Positions 63,587-64,000 of a DNA stretch of 64,000 nucleotides are shown here, in pieces; the stretch's first letter is position 1; each line of letters starts with the position of its first letter. Position numbers and translations under genes: made by a program. The stretch is from 20CM-2-65-7 sp963830455 (GTDB lineage Bacteria > Gemmatimonadota > Gemmatimonadetes > Gemmatimonadales > GWC2-71-9), in the NCBI GenBank assembly GCA_963830455.1, contig CAWHMT010000002.1, positions 806,001-870,000 on the forward strand. Reading direction: 5' to 3'. The notes under the pieces were generated by a model. The model worked only from the letters and a program-made list of their open reading frames with translations, was not told where the DNA came from and made no database searches.

Positions 63587-64000
63587 GAATCCAGTTCGAC
63601 GATCTCTCGCTCCAGCCAGCGGTGTTCGCCGGCCAGAATCTCCTGCGCGAACTTGTACGTCGGCACGTCCTCATTCCGTCGCAGGCCGTTGAACTTCGAG
63701 CGTACCCGGCGGCGTGCCTGCCGGCAGAACAGGTCGGCGAGCTTCACGGCGCGCGCGCCGGCCGTGGGGTCGCGCTGGTAGATCGCCTGCGCGCGCGAGC
63801 ACGTCGCCGCCATCGCAAACAGCTCCGCCGCGACATCCACGAGCCGGAACAACACCGACTGGCGCTGCTCGAGCTTGGGCCCGAAGCGCACCATGGAATG
63901 GAACACGCTGCGCGCGAGCTTGCGCGCGCTGCGCTCTACGAGGCGCACGTGCGGCGCGAGCTTCCCGAACTCGGCGTAGCGCGGCCAGCGCCCCCAGCCG
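63583..64000 (-). CDS. Probable acyl-CoA dehydrogenase C-terminus, cut by window edge
   Basis: The frame is open to base 64000; the last 138 or so residues of a larger protein are visible. Helices such as LVERSARKLARSVFHSMVRFG, the Arg/Lys-rich ADLFCRQARRRVRSKFNGLR and the ending AGEHRWLEREIVELDS fit the C-terminal extension of large acyl-CoA dehydrogenases. The catalytic core lies outside the window. Would take part in fatty-acid beta-oxidation. The call is moderate because no active-site motif is seen. Confidence 0.55.
   Translation of the reverse strand, partial: GWGRWPRYAEFGKLAPHVRLVERSARKLARSVFHSMVRFGPKLEQRQSVLFRLVDVAAELFAMAATCSRAQAIYQRDPTAGARAVKLADLFCRQARRRVRSKFNGLRRNEDVPTYKFAQEILAGEHRWLEREIVELDS

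Overview
The window is a GC-rich, densely packed bacterial chromosome segment with about 58 protein genes and no rRNA, tRNA, phage or insertion sequence that I could find. The gene content (M56 peptidase with SSDYE repeats next to BlaI, MacAB-like and TonB genes, S9 and M1 exopeptidases, TolB-propeller amidohydrolase, four-helix-bundle protein, short hairpin repeats in gene spacers) suggests a member of the Gemmatimonadota or a close relative. That placement is inference; no marker gene here proves it.

Layout. 1-5 kb: secreted M48 protease (cut by the window edge), LuxR-type response regulator, cold-shock protein, ribosomal protein S21 and a dCache/HAMP diguanylate cyclase. 5-8 kb: Tat-exported amidase and a PuuD-type urate hydroxylase fused to cytochrome c. 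8-14.4 kb: an overlapping operon of efflux adaptor, ATPase, two MacB-like permeases and a TonB-dependent receptor. 14.4-20.9 kb (minus strand): a five-gene operon with a GcvT-like aminomethyltransferase, two phytoene-desaturase-like FAD oxidoreductases (one with many frameshifts), a Rieske oxygenase and a PLP decarboxylase; it looks like an N-demethylation route for an unknown methylated amine. 21-30.6 kb: methyltransferase, S9 peptidase, MBL-fold hydrolase, two DinB proteins, a BlaI/M56 pair under a tandem operator, and Ada. 30.7-37.2 kb: GntR/ABC operon continuing into exported proteins of unknown function, a degenerate GGDEF protein, RidA and a TIGR01777 epimerase.

37.2-46.5 kb is the respiratory core. 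A small membrane protein, a CuA subunit II, a heme-copper subunit I without the usual active-site tyrosine, and Sco form one operon. An Rrf2 regulator with a Cys3His cluster site and an AT-rich dyad separate it from a divergent gene that fuses cytochrome b, two [4Fe-4S] clusters and an MvhD-like domain. Proton-translocating transhydrogenase (pntAA-pntAB-pntB) follows. I read the first part as a possible CuA-containing nitric oxide reductase with a dedicated electron-transfer partner, the most interesting system in the window.

46.5-64 kb: M1 peptidase, GMC oxidoreductase, VOC, OsmC, Atg22-like MFS, GIY-YIG, SURF1, ChrB with an AhpD-like protein, an XRE-type regulator, the large amidohydrolase, a DEAD-box helicase, GYD protein, citrate synthase, a phosphoribosyltransferase-like protein, a four-helix-bundle protein and the end of a probable acyl-CoA dehydrogenase. 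Several spacers here are filled with locus-specific short words repeated in both orientations. Single-base frameshifts in four otherwise good genes suggest residual consensus errors in the assembly.
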